Shown in pieces: positions 45,116 to 53,764 of a DNA stretch of 64,000 nt. This DNA comes from Rhodococcus rhodochrous (GTDB lineage Bacteria; Actinomycetota; Actinomycetes; Mycobacteriales; Mycobacteriaceae): the NCBI RefSeq assembly GCF_900187265.1, contig NZ_LT906450.1:1479444-1543443 (forward strand). Reading direction: 5' to 3'. A model generated the notes under the pieces. That model was not told the origin of the DNA and ran no database searches. It saw only the letters and a program-made list of their open reading frames with translations. Position 1 is the first letter of the stretch. Every line of letters begins with the position of its first letter. The position numbers and the translations under genes were made by a program.

Positions 45116-46372
45116 TCAGTGAGCGGAGACCGGGCGGAGCGAGTCGTGGCGTGCGGGGAACTTCTTCCAGATCACCGTCAGCAGCAGCGACGAAATCAGG
45201 GCGCTGACACCGAAGAGGACGAAGTTCGAGTGGGCACCGAGGCCGGCGGCGAGCAGCCAGCCACCGATCTGCGGGGCCGCGACGGCACCGATGCGTCCGA
45301 CGCCGAGGGCCCAGCCGAGAGCGGTACCGCGCAGGTGGTCGGGATAGTAGGACGCGACCGCGGCGATGATCAGTGCCTGCGTGCCGTGGGTGCCCACACC
45401 GGCGAGGACGAAGATCAGGTAGACCGCGGCGACCGGCGGGTCGAGCAGCAGGGTCAGCAGGGCGACGCCCGCGATGAGTGCGGCGACGATGCTGGTGGGG
45501 ACCGAACCCCAGCGGACGCCGCCCCAGGCGGTGATGAACGAACCGGCGACGGCGCCGAGGTTCAGGGCCAGGGAGAACGTGAGGGCGTTGCCGAGGTCGG
45601 TGCCCTCGCCCTGCATGAGCTTGGGCAGCCAGGTGCCGAGGCCGTACCAGGCGAGCAGGGTCACGACGGTGACGGCCGCGAACATGATGCTGATGGTGCG
45701 GAAACGCGAGCCGAGCAGTTCCTTGAAACCGCCCGCGGAGTTGTCCGGATGAGCGTTCGAGACGGCGTGCTTCGGCAGCACCTTGATCGCCAGCGGGACG
45801 AGGACGAGCAGGGGGATCAGCGCGAACGCGAACATCGGGCGCCAGCCCCAGTTGGGGATGACCGGGATGCCGATGAGGGCGGCGATCGAGCCGCCGATCG
45901 GGACGCCCGACATCATCATCGTCGCGACCGCGGCGCGCCACTTGTCCGGCACCAGTTCGGCGGCAAGAGCGTTCGACGTCGGTACGAGTCCGCCGAGTCC
46001 GATACCGGCGACGAGGCGCAGGAGACCGAAGATCACGGGCCCGGGTGCCACCGCGCACAGGGCGGTGAAGACGGAGAGGACGACGACGCAGCCGATGACG
46101 GCGTTCTTGCGTCCGATCGCGTCGGAGAGCCGGCCGGCGAGGACCGCGCCGATCATCATGCCCACGAACGCCAGGCTTCCGAGGGTACCGGCGGTGGAGG
46201 CGCTGATGCCCCACTCGCCCTGGAGACTCGATATGACGTTGCCGTAGACGATGAGGTCGTAGCCGTCGAACACGACGAACAGCCAGCAGACGATCACCGC
46301 CATGACGTGAGCACGGGGGAGTGTGATGTTGCCTCCGGCCCGCGTCGGTGAAGCCTCGTTCTCCAGATGCAT
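45116..46372 (-). CDS. genK: AAHS-family aromatic acid:H+ symporter (3-hydroxybenzoate/gentisate uptake)
   Basis: A 418-residue, 12-helix MFS importer of the aromatic acid:H+ symporter family. The family hallmark is the Asp pair in helix 1 (FVVFDGYDLIVYG), with GRLSDAIGRKN (motif A). Placement upstream of the 3-hydroxybenzoate hydroxylase and divergent from genR argues for uptake of 3-hydroxybenzoate or gentisate. Only 48 bases separate its start from genR, and these contain a palindrome. Confidence 0.92.
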   Translation of the reverse strand: MHLENEASPTRAGGNITLPRAHVMAVIVCWLFVVFDGYDLIVYGNVISSLQGEWGISASTAGTLGSLAFVGMMIGAVLAGRLSDAIGRKNAVIGCVVVLSVFTALCAVAPGPVIFGLLRLVAGIGLGGLVPTSNALAAELVPDKWRAAVATMMMSGVPIGGSIAALIGIPVIPNWGWRPMFAFALIPLLVLVPLAIKVLPKHAVSNAHPDNSAGGFKELLGSRFRTISIMFAAVTVVTLLAWYGLGTWLPKLMQGEGTDLGNALTFSLALNLGAVAGSFITAWGGVRWGSVPTSIVAALIAGVALLTLLLDPPVAAVYLIFVLAGVGTHGTQALIIAAVASYYPDHLRGTALGWALGVGRIGAVAAPQIGGWLLAAGLGAHSNFVLFGVSALISSLLLTVIWKKFPARHDSLRPVSAH

Positions 46373-46412
46373 TCTTCAACGGTGGGCGCGCGCCGCCCGG
46401 CGATGCAATAAA

Positions 46413-46429
46413 GTTCTGCTATGCAGAAC
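46413..46429. promoter_or_regulatory. Perfect palindrome at the genK-genR divergent promoter
   Basis: GTTCTGC-TAT-GCAGAAC is a 17-base perfect dyad that overlaps the ATG of genR at 46421 and lies 41 bases before genK. It is the best candidate GenR operator, able to govern both arms. A related, weaker site is at 47260-47274. Confidence 0.7.
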
Positions 46430-47278
46430 AAGCCGATGGGCACGATCCGCAAGCCGACCTACATGCTCGAGTCGGTCGACAACGCGTTGCGGCTGCTGCA
46501 GTTGCTCCGCGATGCGGGTGCGATCCGGCTCAAGGACGCGGCCGCCGAACTCGGCACGGCGCCGTCCACCGCGCACCGTCTGCTGGCGATGCTCGTCTAC
46601 CGGGGCTTCGCCGTACAGGACGAGAAACGGATGTACCACCCGGGGCCGGCGCTCGGCGTCGGCCCGGCGAGTCAGGGGTGGACGCGGGACTTCACCGACC
46701 TGTGCCGCCCCCACATGGAGGCCCTCGCCACGCTCGCCGACGAGACCGTCAACCTCGTGATCCGGGTGGGATCACAGGCGCGCTTCCTGTGGACGGCAGA
46801 GGCGGCATCGATCCTGCGTGTGGGCGATCGCCGAGGTCAGGTGCTCCCCGCCGAGCTCACCGCGGGTGGACGGATCCTGCTGGCCGAGCTTCCCCGCGCG
46901 GTGCTCGAGCAGCTCTACCTGCGTCCCGCGGACGAGCCCCACATCAGTCAGGGACCGAGCCCCGCCTACGAGACCGACCGCCGGATGGCCATCGGGGAGT
47001 TCGAGGAGTTCGCGCACGAACTCGAGGCGGCACGCAAGCTGGGTTTCGCCGTCAACGTCGAGCAGACGGAGGAGGGTGTCGCGGCGATCGGGGTGGCGAT
47101 CCGCAACGGCCGGGGCGCGGCGATCGGTGCCCTCACGGTGGCCGTGCCGGTCACCCGCTACCGGCAGCATCTGCGCGGAAGGCTCGTCGCGCAGATGCAG
47201 GCGGCGGTGCGGGGCATCGAGGTCGACGTCGCCGATATCGCCGGTCCGGACGTCCAGAATTCCACTGTGCAGAAATAG
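46421..47278 (+). CDS. genR: IclR-family regulator of gentisate catabolism
   Basis: A 285-residue IclR regulator. The winged helix-turn-helix is at about 17-75 (LESVDNALRLLQLL...LKDAAAELGTAPSTAHRLLAML) and the effector-binding GAF-like domain at about 95-265. Its position, between transporter/hydroxylase and dioxygenase genes, equals that of GenR in Corynebacterium glutamicum, where it responds to 3-hydroxybenzoate and gentisate. The ATG at 46421 has no clear ribosome site and lies inside a palindrome; an ATG at 46436 would leave the whole palindrome upstream. The start is therefore uncertain. Confidence 0.92.
   Translation: MQNKPMGTIRKPTYMLESVDNALRLLQLLRDAGAIRLKDAAAELGTAPSTAHRLLAMLVYRGFAVQDEKRMYHPGPALGVGPASQGWTRDFTDLCRPHMEALATLADETVNLVIRVGSQARFLWTAEAASILRVGDRRGQVLPAELTAGGRILLAELPRAVLEQLYLRPADEPHISQGPSPAYETDRRMAIGEFEEFAHELEAARKLGFAVNVEQTEEGVAAIGVAIRNGRGAAIGALTVAVPVTRYRQHLRGRLVAQMQAAVRGIEVDVADIAGPDVQNSTVQK
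47260..47274 (+). promoter_or_regulatory. Degenerate copy of the GenR palindrome before genD
   Basis: TTCCACTGTGCAGAA matches the core TTCTGCTATGCAGAA of the 46413-46429 palindrome at 12 of 15 positions. It lies in the last codons of genR, 62 bases before the genD start. This suggests genDFM has its own regulated promoter. Confidence 0.5.
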
Positions 47279-47336
47279 ATGGATTCCTCGGTTCCGGCGC
47301 CCCTACTTTGGAGACAACGCCGGACAAGGAGATTTC

Positions 47337-48407
47337 ATGACTGCCACCGAGCCTGTCGATCCCGAGCTCCAGAAGCTGTACGACGACTTCGAGACCGAAC
47401 ACCTCAACCCGTTGTGGACGCAGATCGGCGACCTGATGCCGATGGTCCCGACGTCCAAGGCCGTCCCCTTCGTCTGGCAGTGGTCGACCCTGTACCCGCT
47501 GGCCCAGCGCGCCGGAGATCTCGTGCCGGTCGGCCGCGGCGGTGAGCGTCGCGCCATCGCGCTCGCGAACCCGGGCCTCGGCGGCGTCCCGTACGTCACC
47601 CCCACGCTGTGGGCGGCGATCCAGTACCTCGGCCCGAAGGAAACCGCCCCCGAGCACCGCCACTCCCAGAACGCCTTCCGCTTCGTCGTCGAGGGCGAGG
47701 GCGTGTGGACCGTGGTCAACGGAGACCCGGTCGCCATGCGCCGCGGCGACTTCCTGCTCACCCCGGGCTGGAACTTCCACGGCCACCACAACGAGACCGA
47801 TCGGCCGATGGCGTGGATCGACGGCCTCGACATCCCGTTCGTGCACTACACCGACACCGGCTTCTTCGAGTTCGGCTCCGACGGTGTCACCGACGAGGGC
47901 ACCCCGGACATCTCCCGGTCCGAGCGACTGTGGGTCCACCCCGGTCTGCGCCCGCTCGTGGGTCTCGACCGCAAGACCAGCTCGCCGATCGCGTGCTACC
48001 GCTGGGAGCACACCGACCGCGCGCTGAACGAGCAGCTCGCCCTCGAGGACGAGGGTTACGCCGCCACCCCGGAACCCGGCCACGCCGCCGTCCGCTACAC
48101 CAACCCCACCACCGGCGGCGACGTCATGCCGACGATCCGCGCCGAGTTCCACCGACTGCGCGCCGGGGCACACACCCGCGCCCGCCGCGACGTCGGATCC
48201 GTGGTCTTCCAGGTCTTCGACGGTGAGGGCCGCTTCCATCTCGCAGACAAGAGCCACGACGTCACCAAGGGCGACATGATCGTCGTTCCGTCCTGGGTCG
48301 AGTGGTCGCTCGAGACCGACAGGGGTGTCGATCTCTTCGCCTTCTCCGACGCGCCGATCGTCGAACGTCTGCACTTCAACCGCACCATCATCTCCGAAGG
48401 AGCCTGA
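47337..48407 (+). CDS. genD: Gentisate 1,2-dioxygenase
   Basis: A 356-residue bicupin Fe(II) ring-cleavage enzyme that opens gentisate to maleylpyruvate with O2. The N-terminal cupin holds the iron ligands in APEHRHSQNAFRFVVEG and the second His region WNFHGHHNET. The C-terminal cupin (about 250-350) is degenerate, as is usual. GGAG lies seven bases upstream of the ATG. First gene of the genDFM block. Confidence 0.95.
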   Translation: MTATEPVDPELQKLYDDFETEHLNPLWTQIGDLMPMVPTSKAVPFVWQWSTLYPLAQRAGDLVPVGRGGERRAIALANPGLGGVPYVTPTLWAAIQYLGPKETAPEHRHSQNAFRFVVEGEGVWTVVNGDPVAMRRGDFLLTPGWNFHGHHNETDRPMAWIDGLDIPFVHYTDTGFFEFGSDGVTDEGTPDISRSERLWVHPGLRPLVGLDRKTSSPIACYRWEHTDRALNEQLALEDEGYAATPEPGHAAVRYTNPTTGGDVMPTIRAEFHRLRAGAHTRARRDVGSVVFQVFDGEGRFHLADKSHDVTKGDMIVVPSWVEWSLETDRGVDLFAFSDAPIVERLHFNRTIISEGA

Positions 48408-48412
48408 ACCCC

Positions 48413-49234
48413 ATGCGTCTCGCCACCCTCCGCCTCGACGGCGGCACCGCCGCCGTCCGCGTCGACAGCGACTCCAGCGCCACCGTCATCGACGGCTACG
48501 CCGACCTGTCCGCGCTGCTCGCCGATCCGAACTGGAAGGCGGTCGCCGAACAGGCATCCGGAAAGACCGTCGACCTCGGCTCCGCCGACTACGCCCCGGT
48601 CGTCCCCGCCCCGGGCAAGATCGTGTGCGTCGGCCTGAACTACGCGACCCACATCAAGGAGATGGGCCGCGACCTGCCGGAGTACCCGACCCTGTTCTCG
48701 AAGTTCAAGGAAGCCCTCACCGGCCCCTACGACGACGTGGTCGTTCCCGCCTACGCGGGCTCCCAGCTCGACTGGGAGGCCGAGCTCGCCGTGGTCATCG
48801 GCAAGCAGGCCTACCAGGTCTCCGAGGCCGACGCCGCCGAGTACATCGCCGGCTACTCCGTGATCAACGACTACACGATGCGCGACTACCAGTACCGCAC
48901 GCTGCAGTGGGATCAGGGCAAGACCTTCGAGAAGACCAGCGGCTTCGGTCCCTTCCTCGACACCGATTACAAGCTCGGCACCGCCATCGAGACCCGCCTC
49001 GAGGGCGAGGTCATGCAGTCGTCGAACACCAACGACCTGGTGTTCACCCCGGCCAAGCTCGTCGACTACATCTCGCACATCGTGACCCTGCAGCCCGGTG
49101 ACGTCATCATCACCGGCACCACCGGCGGTGTCGGCCACGCCCGCAAGCCCGCGCGCTACATCGGCAACGGCGAGGTCTGCGAGGTCACCATCGAGGGCCT
49201 CGGCACCGTCCGGAACAAGACGATCATCAAATAG
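48413..49234 (+). CDS. genF: Fumarylpyruvate hydrolase (FAH family)
   Basis: A 273-residue FAH-fold metal-dependent hydrolase that cleaves fumarylpyruvate to fumarate and pyruvate. The core starts at KIVCVGLNYATHIKEMG. Metal ligands are expected in LDWEAELAVVIGK (two Glu) and in INDYTMRDYQ (Asp); GDVIITGTTGGVGHAR is the usual C-terminal loop. It begins five bases after genD. Confidence 0.94.
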   Translation: MRLATLRLDGGTAAVRVDSDSSATVIDGYADLSALLADPNWKAVAEQASGKTVDLGSADYAPVVPAPGKIVCVGLNYATHIKEMGRDLPEYPTLFSKFKEALTGPYDDVVVPAYAGSQLDWEAELAVVIGKQAYQVSEADAAEYIAGYSVINDYTMRDYQYRTLQWDQGKTFEKTSGFGPFLDTDYKLGTAIETRLEGEVMQSSNTNDLVFTPAKLVDYISHIVTLQPGDVIITGTTGGVGHARKPARYIGNGEVCEVTIEGLGTVRNKTIIK

Positions 49235-49246
49235 GAGAAGCCGACC

Positions 49247-49960
49247 GTGGGATTCAACGATCTCGACCTGTCCGAGCGACTCCTCATCGCCCGGCGCGGC
49301 ACGGCCTACCTGTCTCAGCGCCTGGCCGAGCTGACCGACGACGAACTCGACGGTCCCACCCTGCTCGAAGGGTGGACGCGCCGGCATCTCGTCGCGCACA
49401 TCGGCTACAACGCCGCGGCGCTGTGCCGGCTCATGGACTGGGCGGCGACCGGTGTCGAGACACCGATGTACTCCTCCACCGAACAGCGGGCTCAGGAGAT
49501 CGCCGAGGGCGCCACGCTGAATCCCGCTGCCCTGCGGAACCTGTTCTCGCACACCGTTGCCCGCCTCGACGAGAAGTGGCGGCACCTGCCGGAGACGGCG
49601 TGGCAGGCACAGGTGCGCACCGCACAGGGCCGGCTCGTGCCGGCCGAGGAGACCGCCTGGATGCGCACGCGCGAAGTGTGGATCCACGCCGTCGATCTCG
49701 ACAACGGTGGACGCTTCGGCGACTTCCCGCCCGTCGTCCTCGACTCCCTGCTCGACGACATCGTCGGAATGTGGCGCAAGAAGGATCTCGGTGCGGGCAT
49801 CGCGCTCGAGGTCGAGGGACGCGACGCGGTCCGCGTGAACGGTGACGCCGAGACCACCCACGCCGTCCGGGGCGATCTCGCCGGTGTCGTCCGCTGGGCG
49901 GCCGGTCGCGGAGCAGTGGGGGTCACCGGCGGAGAACTCACGCCGCCGCGGTGGCTCTGA
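49247..49960 (+). CDS. genM: Mycothiol-dependent maleylpyruvate isomerase
   Basis: A 237-residue DinB-fold isomerase converting maleylpyruvate to fumarylpyruvate with mycothiol, the actinobacterial replacement for the glutathione enzyme. The zinc ligands fit HLVAHIGYNAAAL (His near residue 50) and MRTREVWIHAVDLD (Glu and His near 142-146), as in the Corynebacterium enzyme. The C-terminal MDMPI domain ends with GGELTPPRWL. GTG start 12 bases after genF. A strong terminator follows. Confidence 0.94.
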   Translation: MGFNDLDLSERLLIARRGTAYLSQRLAELTDDELDGPTLLEGWTRRHLVAHIGYNAAALCRLMDWAATGVETPMYSSTEQRAQEIAEGATLNPAALRNLFSHTVARLDEKWRHLPETAWQAQVRTAQGRLVPAEETAWMRTREVWIHAVDLDNGGRFGDFPPVVLDSLLDDIVGMWRKKDLGAGIALEVEGRDAVRVNGDAETTHAVRGDLAGVVRWAAGRGAVGVTGGELTPPRWL

Positions 49961-49982
49961 GGTTCCCGCACGTACCGATGAC

Positions 49983-50017
49983 GAAGGCCCTTCCGTCCCG
50001 AGGACGGAAGGGCCTTC
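49983..50017. terminator. Hairpin terminator after genDFM
   Basis: A perfect 16-pair stem (49983-49998 with 50002-50017) with a CGA loop, 22 bases past genM. It also lies downstream of the convergent excalibur gene, so it can serve both strands. Confidence 0.88.
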
Positions 50018-50039
50018 GCCCGTTCATCGGACGGAACGG

Positions 50040-50423
50040 TCAGCGCGGATCGCGCTCGCAACCGATCCCGTCGTTGTCGCGATCGAGACGCGGTGCATAT
50101 CCCGGGTCGTTGCGGTGGACCGGAGCAGCACCCGCGTTCCATGCCTCGGTGCAGTTCTTGAACCCGCCGCTCGGTGCGGCCGGAGCCGGACGGGGAGCCG
50201 GGGGAGCAGGGGCGACCTGCGGAGCCGCCTGGGGTGCAGGCGGGGCTGGGGGAGCCGGAGGTGCCGGCGGCGGAGCGAACGGATTGAACGATCCGCTCGG
50301 AACGAGATCGGCGATGCCCTTCGGGAGCAGATCCACGAGAGGGAAGGCGGTGGCGGTCGACGGTGCGGCGACCGTCAGAGCCACACACCCCAGCGTCGCA
50401 GCGACGATGCGGCGGAACTTCAT
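50040..50423 (-). CDS. Secreted excalibur-domain protein
   Basis: A 127-residue secreted protein. The signal peptide (MKFRRIVAATLGCVALTVAAP) is followed by a region of Pro/Ala repeats (about 49-85) and a C-terminal excalibur calcium-binding domain (NCTEAWNAGAAP...DRDNDGIGCERD). The Pro-rich linker suggests wall spanning. Function beyond calcium binding is unknown. Confidence 0.92.
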   Translation of the reverse strand: MKFRRIVAATLGCVALTVAAPSTATAFPLVDLLPKGIADLVPSGSFNPFAPPPAPPAPPAPPAPQAAPQVAPAPPAPRPAPAAPSGGFKNCTEAWNAGAAPVHRNDPGYAPRLDRDNDGIGCERDPR

Positions 50424-50525
50424 GCGCGAGGCCTTTCTGTACTTCGTCCGGATCCGATTTGCCGGATCCGATCGAAATGTCGGCCTGAGTGTCGCAGGTG
50501 TTACGCCGCCCGGTCGCAGACGACG

Positions 50526-50564
50526 ATCGGCCCGCTCGCGACCGGATGTCGCGAACGGGCCGAT
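50526..50564. terminator. Long hairpin after the ketosynthase operon
   Basis: A 17-pair stem with one mismatch (50526-50542 with 50548-50564) and a five-base loop, about 100 bases past the ketosynthase stop and upstream of the excalibur gene on the same strand. Confidence 0.7.
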
Positions 50565-50628
50565 GTACTCCGGGCCTGCCGGGGGACGGCCCGGATGCCT
50601 GTCGTACGCCGGGATCAGCCGGCGTGTG

Positions 50629-50680
50629 TCACCTGCCGGCTCAGCCGGCGGCGATCACCTGCCGGCTCAGCCGGCGTCGG
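50629..50680. repeat. Two tandem 26-base repeats over the ketosynthase stop codon
   Basis: Copies at 50629-50654 and 50655-50680 share TCACCTGCCGGCTCAGCCGG and more; a partial third copy lies at about 50607-50625. Each contains GCCGGC-TCA-GCCGGC, a six-pair hairpin. In the second copy the loop TCA is the complement of the ketosynthase stop codon TGA. Confidence 0.85.
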
Positions 50681-52550
50681 TCATTTCGAACGGCACGACC
50701 ACCTTCGGGTCGATCCGCATGACGGTGTAACCCGCCACCGCACCCGCGCCGAAGCCGGGAGCGAAGATACGCACCGGTTCGGTGATGACCCCGTCGCGGA
50801 CGGCGTCGTGGATCGCGAGCGGGATGCTCGCCGACGACGTGTTGCCGACCTTCTCGATGTTGAAGTACAACCGGTCGGCCGAGAGTCCGGCGTTCGCGGC
50901 GAGCTCGATGACCATCGTCTTGTTCGCCTGGTGGGGAACGATGAGATCGATGTCGTCGAGCAGCGAACGTTCGGCATCGTCGGGGGACGGGAGCGCCTTG
51001 ATCTCGTCGAGCATCTGAGTCAGGTAGCGACCGGCGAGCGTCTTCACCTCGGGTCCGTAGACCGTGATGAAGTTGTCGAAGTCCGGATTCGGCCAGATGA
51101 TCGAGTTGACCTCGCTCGTCGGGCCGCTCGCGTAGCTGTTGAAGAACTCGAGATCGGGAGCCTCGCCCTCGGCGGCCGGCGAGATCACCATCGCCGCGGC
51201 GCCGTCACCGAAGATCATCCGGGACGGCCGGACGGTGCCGATCTTGTCCGAGAACTTCTCGACGCACACCACGAGGACGGGACGCTTGACCTGCTGCAGG
51301 ATGCGGGTCGCCTCGGCCAGGCCGTAGGGCATTCCCGCGCACGCCGCGATCAGGTCGAACGAGGCGTGGGTCTGCCCGATGCCCAGTTCGCCCGAGATCC
51401 ACGTGGCCAGCGACGGGATCAGCCGGCCGCTCGTGCACGTGCAGGTGATGACCGCACCGATGTCCTGCGGGCCGACACCGGCGTGGGCGATCGCCTGCTT
51501 CGCCGCCGTCAGGGCCAGGTCCTCGAAGGTTCCCGAGGTGTACCGGCGCTGCTCGATCCCGGTCTTGGCCGTGATCTCGTCGGCCGACATGGGCGACCAG
51601 TTGTAGGCGGTGTTGCGGATCAGGTCCTCGTTGGTGCACACCTGGTCGCCATGGGCGACGGCGATCGCATCGATGCGCGGTGCGATCGCGAACTCCGAAC
51701 GCACGTCGACGGCCGGGTACGGCGCAGACGGGGCGACCGGTTCGTGCCGCGTGTACGAGGTGGCCTTGCGGGTCTTCCCCGACATGGCCCGGTTGATGAA
51801 CCGCTGGACCTCCCGATTGCGCGGGTGGGAGACCACGACGTAGTCGTCGTCCTTCAGGTCTGCGACCCGGACGAGTTCGAGTTCGCTTCCCTCCCAGGGC
51901 TGCTGGTTGTGCAAAACCATCGACCAGCGGCTCAGGGCCTCGAGCTCGGCGACGTCCTCGTGGCAATCGAGGATCTCGTCGTATCCGAAGACGGGGTGGT
52001 TCGGATCGTAGTGGCGGACGCGCAGAGTGATGTTCTCAGGGTCGGAGATCAACTGCGTCACAGTCGGTTTGACCGAGGGTAGGTCGCCGGCGAAGTGGCG
52101 ACGCGAACCGAACACCGCGAAGAGCCGATCGAAGATGCGGTCCTCGGCGGCACTGTCCCAGGCGCGGGGGAGACCGCGGTAGGCCTGCTCGACGGCACCC
52201 AACCGCTCCTCGGCCTCGGGCCAGGGAGTCAGGCGGGGCATGTAGACGTCGTCGCGGTTGCGGGGCACGTCGCCCCAGCGGGTGACGCGCCGCTCGAACA
52301 TCATGAGGGTGAAACGGTCGGCCCAGAAGACATTGAGGGCCATGTCCCGCATGATCTCGAACTTCGAACCGTACTTGCCCAGTTCGTGCCGGGAGAGGAT
52401 CTCCGAGACCGTGGGTGCCTTGGTGTCGAAGTCGCGGCGGATGACGGCGTCGAGGTGGTCGACGCTGCTCAGCGTGGAGAAGTCGAGTTCGGGAATGAAA
52501 TTGGAGGGGAAGACTATTCGGCCGTGCCGATTGAGCTCGAATGGCTGCAT
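50667..52550 (-). CDS. Ketosynthase III (FabH-like) with a large unrecognised N-terminal domain
   Basis: A 627-residue protein. Residues from about 292 to the end form a beta-ketoacyl synthase III: catalytic Cys404 in ACAGMPYG, His540 in VPHQAN and Asn570 in GNTSSAS. The spacings (136 and 30) are almost those of E. coli FabH (132 and 30). Residues 1-290, more than 30 kDa, match no family I know and have no membrane segment. FabH enzymes are normally about 320 residues. Such enzymes condense an acyl-CoA with malonyl-ACP or malonyl-CoA. The reductase gene 46 bases upstream suggests a coupled ketoacyl synthesis and reduction. Substrate unknown. Confidence 0.88.
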   Translation of the reverse strand: MQPFELNRHGRIVFPSNFIPELDFSTLSSVDHLDAVIRRDFDTKAPTVSEILSRHELGKYGSKFEIMRDMALNVFWADRFTLMMFERRVTRWGDVPRNRDDVYMPRLTPWPEAEERLGAVEQAYRGLPRAWDSAAEDRIFDRLFAVFGSRRHFAGDLPSVKPTVTQLISDPENITLRVRHYDPNHPVFGYDEILDCHEDVAELEALSRWSMVLHNQQPWEGSELELVRVADLKDDDYVVVSHPRNREVQRFINRAMSGKTRKATSYTRHEPVAPSAPYPAVDVRSEFAIAPRIDAIAVAHGDQVCTNEDLIRNTAYNWSPMSADEITAKTGIEQRRYTSGTFEDLALTAAKQAIAHAGVGPQDIGAVITCTCTSGRLIPSLATWISGELGIGQTHASFDLIAACAGMPYGLAEATRILQQVKRPVLVVCVEKFSDKIGTVRPSRMIFGDGAAAMVISPAAEGEAPDLEFFNSYASGPTSEVNSIIWPNPDFDNFITVYGPEVKTLAGRYLTQMLDEIKALPSPDDAERSLLDDIDLIVPHQANKTMVIELAANAGLSADRLYFNIEKVGNTSSASIPLAIHDAVRDGVITEPVRIFAPGFGAGAVAGYTVMRIDPKVVVPFEMTDAG

Positions 52551-52596
52551 GTGCGAGGGGACCGTTCGATGAGAAGTAGTGGGTGGGGAGGCCGGA

Positions 52597-53430
52597 TCAC
52601 ATGTCCAGGCCGCCGTTGACGCCCCACACCTGACCGGTGATGTACGAGGAGGCGTCTGCGGCGAGGAAATGCACGACCCGGGCGATCTCCTGCGGGTCGG
52701 CGAGGCGCTTCACGGGGATGGTGTCGGTGATGCGCGCGAGAACCTTCTCGGGGATGGCCTCGACCATCTCGGTGGCGACGAAGCCCGGGGTGACGGTGTT
52801 GACGGTGACGCCGATGCTGTTCGGGTCCAGCTTGTCGTTCTTGGCCAGGTAGAAGGCCGCTTCCTTGGCGAGGGTCTTGGTGAGACCGAACAGGCCGGCC
52901 TTCGATGCCGCGTAGTTGGCCTGACCGATGTTGCCGGTCTCGCCGATGACGGAGGAGACGTTGACGATGCGTCCGGTGCCACGCTCGAGCATGTGCCGCA
53001 GTGCGGCCTGTGCCAGGTAGAACGCGCCCGAGAGGTTCACGCCGATGACGGTGTCCCAGTCCTCGTCCTGCATCTTCAGCACCGTGCGGTCGATGGTGAT
53101 GCCGGCGTTGTTGATCAGGATGTCGAGACGGCCGTGCGTTTCGATGACCTCGTCGATGGTGCGTCGGCAGTCGTCGGCGTTCGCGACGTCGCCGCGGTGC
53201 ACCGAGTAACGGACGTCCTTGCGGCCCTTCTCGTTCAGGTCTGCGAGGAACTGATCCGCCTGAGCCGTGTTGCGTCCGTAGCCTGCGGCGACGGTGGCAC
53301 CCTGGCTCGCCAGGCTGCGGCTGATCGCCGCACCGATGCCGCGCGTGCCGCCGGTGACGAAGGCGACGCGTCCGCGGAGCTTGTTTCCGCCGGCAGCGAT
53401 CTGCGAAGTGGGTTCGATGGTGCTGGTCAT
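52597..53430 (-). CDS. PhaB/FabG-like 3-ketoacyl reductase (SDR)
   Basis: A 277-residue classical SDR. Cofactor loop TGGTRGIGAAI, NNAGITIDR, catalytic serine in NVSSVIGETGN and YAASKAG, ending ITGQVWGVNGGLDM. The GETGNIGQANYAASKAG wording is typical of acetoacetyl-CoA reductases (PhaB) as well as FabG. It has about 20 residues before the Rossmann fold and a small insert near residue 200. The ATG at 53430 follows GAGGAG. First gene of an operon with the extended ketosynthase III. Confidence 0.92.
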   Translation of the reverse strand: MTSTIEPTSQIAAGGNKLRGRVAFVTGGTRGIGAAISRSLASQGATVAAGYGRNTAQADQFLADLNEKGRKDVRYSVHRGDVANADDCRRTIDEVIETHGRLDILINNAGITIDRTVLKMQDEDWDTVIGVNLSGAFYLAQAALRHMLERGTGRIVNVSSVIGETGNIGQANYAASKAGLFGLTKTLAKEAAFYLAKNDKLDPNSIGVTVNTVTPGFVATEMVEAIPEKVLARITDTIPVKRLADPQEIARVVHFLAADASSYITGQVWGVNGGLDM

Positions 53431-53639
53431 GCTGATCTCCTCGCTGTGCGAGGGGGCGACGGGCGCGGCTGTTCGCCGACGTCGCACACACGCCCCCTGC
53501 GCGTTGATTTCCCTGTGGAGGAGCACGTTTCGAATCCCCCTGATTCGAACGCGTGTCCCCTGATACGGGCCTTCATCGGCTCGTAACTCCCTGCAGCAAC
53601 AATCATGCACCACCTCGATCATGTTGTCACCAGGAACAA

Positions 53640-53654
53640 TTCGAGCCTCGAATT
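53640..53654. promoter_or_regulatory. Palindrome ATTCGAG-C-CTCGAAT
   Basis: A perfect seven-base dyad with a single central base, about 210 bases upstream of the reductase gene. Short arms; possible operator. Confidence 0.4.
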
Positions 53655-53728
53655 TCGGCAATTTGTCCGAATAGATCGAGAATTGTTGTAGCGCAATCGA
53701 ATTAGATGAAGATTCAGGGTTACTTCAT

Positions 53729-53755
53729 GGTACGAACATGCTGAATGTTCGTACC
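53729..53755. promoter_or_regulatory. Palindrome GGTACGAACAT-N5-ATGTTCGTACC
   Basis: A perfect 11-base inverted repeat with a five-base spacer. It could be an operator for a dimeric regulator, or a hairpin in a transcript. Its centre is 30 bases, about three helical turns, from the next palindrome, and both contain GTACGAA. Confidence 0.6.
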
Positions 53756-53764
53756 GGTCTTGGA

